DNA of 34,734 bases, taken from NCBI RefSeq assembly GCF_004054105.1, contig NZ_SBLC01000029.1, forward strand, positions 220 through 34,953, in the 5' to 3' direction. The stretch comes from Falsigemmobacter intermedius. GTDB taxonomy: Bacteria > Pseudomonadota > Alphaproteobacteria > Rhodobacterales > Rhodobacteraceae. Position 1 is the first letter of the stretch, and each line of letters starts with the position of its first letter. The translations under genes were made by a program, and so were the position numbers. A model generated the notes under the pieces. It saw nothing but the letters and a program-made list of their open reading frames with translations. It searched no databases and was not told where the DNA came from. This document shows positions 33,254-34,734 of this stretch, piece after piece.

Positions 33254-34026
33254 GCCGGGCCAACCAAGATCTTTCCGAGGAAATCCGCGCCTATTGGGGG
33301 CGGCGGGCCGACAGCTTTGATCAAAGCTTCGCCCATGCCATTGCAGCGGGCGCGGAGTTTTCTGCCTGGGCGCAGGAGATCGAACGCCATCTGCCACCGG
33401 CTCCTGCGCGGGTGCTGGAGTTGGGCTGCGGCACGGGCGAGGTGACGCGTGTGATCCTTTCGCTTGGTCACCAGGTGACGGGCCTTGATTTCACTCCCGA
33501 GATGCTGGCGCGTGCGAAGGCCAAACATGCCGGAAACGCGCAGGCGAAATTCTACCTTGCCGATGCGCAGAACACGATGGAGCCCGATGCAGCTTATGAT
33601 GCGGTGATCGCCCGTCATTTAACCTGGACCCTGACAGATCCGAAGGCCGCCTATCGCGACTGGCTGCGCGTGCTGCGCCCCGGTGGCAGGGTCGTTTTGT
33701 TCGACGGTGACTGGGCGCGTGAAAGCAGGATCACGCGGGCTTTGTCGCCGATTATCCGCTGGCTTGGGCGCAACCTTCCGCCCGATCCTGTTGATGCGGA
33801 AATGACAGAGAGTCACAACGCGATTATGGCCTCTCTGCCTTACGGTGAGGGGCTGTCGGCAAGACGTCTTGCTACAGACCTGAAAGACGCGGGTTTCGTG
33901 GGCGTCACCGTCCACAGTCACGCCCGCGTAACACGCGGCATGGGAAAGAACGCGCCACTGGCCCGCCGAATTCGCCTGCGCAGGTGGAGAAGATTTATTG
34001 TTTCTGCATCAGCTCCACAGTTGTGA
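33250..34026 (+). CDS. Class I SAM-dependent methyltransferase
   Basis: This 258-residue cytoplasmic methyltransferase has motif I VLELGCGTGE at residues 55-64, an acidic motif II (VTGLDFTPEML) and VLRPGGRVVLFDGDW after the core, of the UbiE/methyltransf_11 type. The tail is strongly basic (RRIRLRRWRRF). The substrate is unknown. It overlaps the cupredoxin gene by four bases (ATGA), so it belongs to the transporter operon. Similar methyltransferases occur beside iron-chelate transporters, which suggests modification of the imported ligand, but this is inference. Confidence 0.88.
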   Translation: MSRANQDLSEEIRAYWGRRADSFDQSFAHAIAAGAEFSAWAQEIERHLPPAPARVLELGCGTGEVTRVILSLGHQVTGLDFTPEMLARAKAKHAGNAQAKFYLADAQNTMEPDAAYDAVIARHLTWTLTDPKAAYRDWLRVLRPGGRVVLFDGDWARESRITRALSPIIRWLGRNLPPDPVDAEMTESHNAIMASLPYGEGLSARRLATDLKDAGFVGVTVHSHARVTRGMGKNAPLARRIRLRRWRRFIVSASAPQL

Positions 34027-34103
34027 GCAGCGATCGGCTTGCTATGCTATAGGATTTCGGTCGCCGTATCAGACGGACAGGGTTCGGAGCGTGCGATGGC
34101 CCA

Positions 34104-34734
34104 TCATTGGACTACCCCCATTCCAAAATCGTTCACCGCATCGTTGCGAAGGCCATCAAGATCGATCCTATCGAGGCGGTTCAGGTTGCGATCGATGGCA
34201 TTTTCCCTCGGATAAAGATCCTCTTGGGCACGGCCGAGTGTCGAGCCGACACCAGTCATAGACTCAATGTTGGTAGAGCGCATGTCGAGCATGCCGCTGG
34301 CGGCGAGCATTCCGGTCCATTCAGACAGGTCCACCCGCTCCATATCGAGGTTCTGGAACTGGGCAAGCGTGATGCCACGGCAATCCGGGTTCTCTGGCGG
34401 CCCCCACGGGATGTTCAGCTGTAGACGGGCTTGCTCGTTCATGATGCGCGCCAAGGGCGAGTTGAACATGCAATATCCAGTCTTTCGCTTGACGCATTTC
34501 CCTAAGATCTTGGTGGAACACCATGTGCCGATCTCATCCGTTGATCGGAGGGCCTTTCGCACCTGAAGCTCCTGTTCACTTTCTGAGCAGGCAAACAGAA
34601 TCTCAACAAGCACTGAGATAAGCGCATAGACGGTGTAGGCTGTCATCACCGCGCTCATGACCGAGGCGGCACCAGAGGTCAGGGAAATGGTGCCCTGTTG
34701 CAGAGCGCCGTTGGCAACGGCAGGCCCGCCGCCC
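34104..34734 (-). CDS. traN: Conjugal transfer mating-pair stabilisation protein TraN, C-terminal part
   Basis: This is the 3' portion of a larger gene; the frame stays open through the right edge, so the start is outside the window. The visible 210 residues include a hydrophobic segment (SAVMTAYTVYALISVLVEIL). The cysteine-rich TraN-like end follows: CSESEQELQVRKA, IGTWCSTKILGKCVKRKTGYCMF, NSPLARIMNEQARLQL and NPDCRGITLAQFQNLDMERVDLSEW. TraN is an outer-membrane protein of F-type conjugation systems that binds the recipient. Its presence indicates a transfer region to the right and a plasmid able, or once able, to conjugate. Confidence 0.85.
   Translation of the reverse strand, partial: GGGPAVANGALQQGTISLTSGAASVMSAVMTAYTVYALISVLVEILFACSESEQELQVRKALRSTDEIGTWCSTKILGKCVKRKTGYCMFNSPLARIMNEQARLQLNIPWGPPENPDCRGITLAQFQNLDMERVDLSEWTGMLAASGMLDMRSTNIESMTGVGSTLGRAQEDLYPRENAIDRNLNRLDRIDLDGLRNDAVNDFGMGVVQ

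Noticed and set aside
1-34734. Search by eye for tRNA, rRNA, CRISPR arrays and insertion sequences
   Set aside because: No cloverleaf, regular repeat-spacer series, transposase motif or flanking terminal repeat was recognised.

Overview
The window looks like part of a large, GC-rich, mobile plasmid (or chromid) from an alphaproteobacterium, most likely Rhodobacterales (Rhodobacter/Paracoccus/Roseobacter relatives). The grounds are a complete repABC replication-partition operon, aerobic-type cobalamin (B12) genes with Pseudomonas denitrificans-style content (cobG, cobF, cobN), a BluE-like threonine kinase, and the edge of an F-type conjugation region (traN). No rRNA, tRNA, insertion sequence or CRISPR array was seen.

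Layout. 1-2082: cobO-cobQ on the minus strand. 2130-16024: a cobalamin riboswitch leads into a tightly packed plus-strand operon (DUF1636-like gene, cobW, cobN, cobG, cobH, cobI, cobJ). This is followed by cobL, cobE, cobM, cobB and cobA on the plus strand, with cobK and cobF inserted on the minus strand. 16185-21851: a second riboswitch leads into btuB, btuF-, btuC- and btuD-like uptake genes and one unrecognised gene. 21825-24898: cobC and bluE (minus) and cobD/cbiB (plus) make the aminopropanol arm. 24822-29209: an unrecognised minus-strand gene preceded by a third riboswitch, then repC, repB and repA, all minus. 29675-34026: a fourth riboswitch heads a second uptake operon (substrate-binding protein, FecCD permease, ATPase) that also carries a pseudoazurin-like copper protein and a SAM methyltransferase. 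34104 to the right edge: the 3' part of traN.

Functionally the window encodes corrin-ring synthesis from uroporphyrinogen III, cobalt insertion (large subunit only), a,c-diamidation, adenosylation, cobyric acid formation, aminopropanol-phosphate supply and adenosylcobinamide-phosphate formation. Not seen here are the CobS/CobT chelatase subunits, a cob(II) reductase, and the nucleotide-loop enzymes. Two riboswitch-controlled importers sit beside the biosynthetic genes, so synthesis and import are probably repressed together when cobalamin is plentiful.

The most unusual signals are these: (1) three perfect AATTGACCGCGGTCAATT palindromes, plus degenerate copies, scattered from bluE to the repB-repC gap. 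They look like partition (parS-type) sites, and two are built into protein-coding frames. (2) A cobalamin riboswitch directly downstream of repC, followed by mutually exclusive hairpins over the start of an unrecognised gene. (3) The riboswitch-controlled transporter, cupredoxin and methyltransferase operon, the best candidate for an undescribed corrinoid or cobalt handling system.
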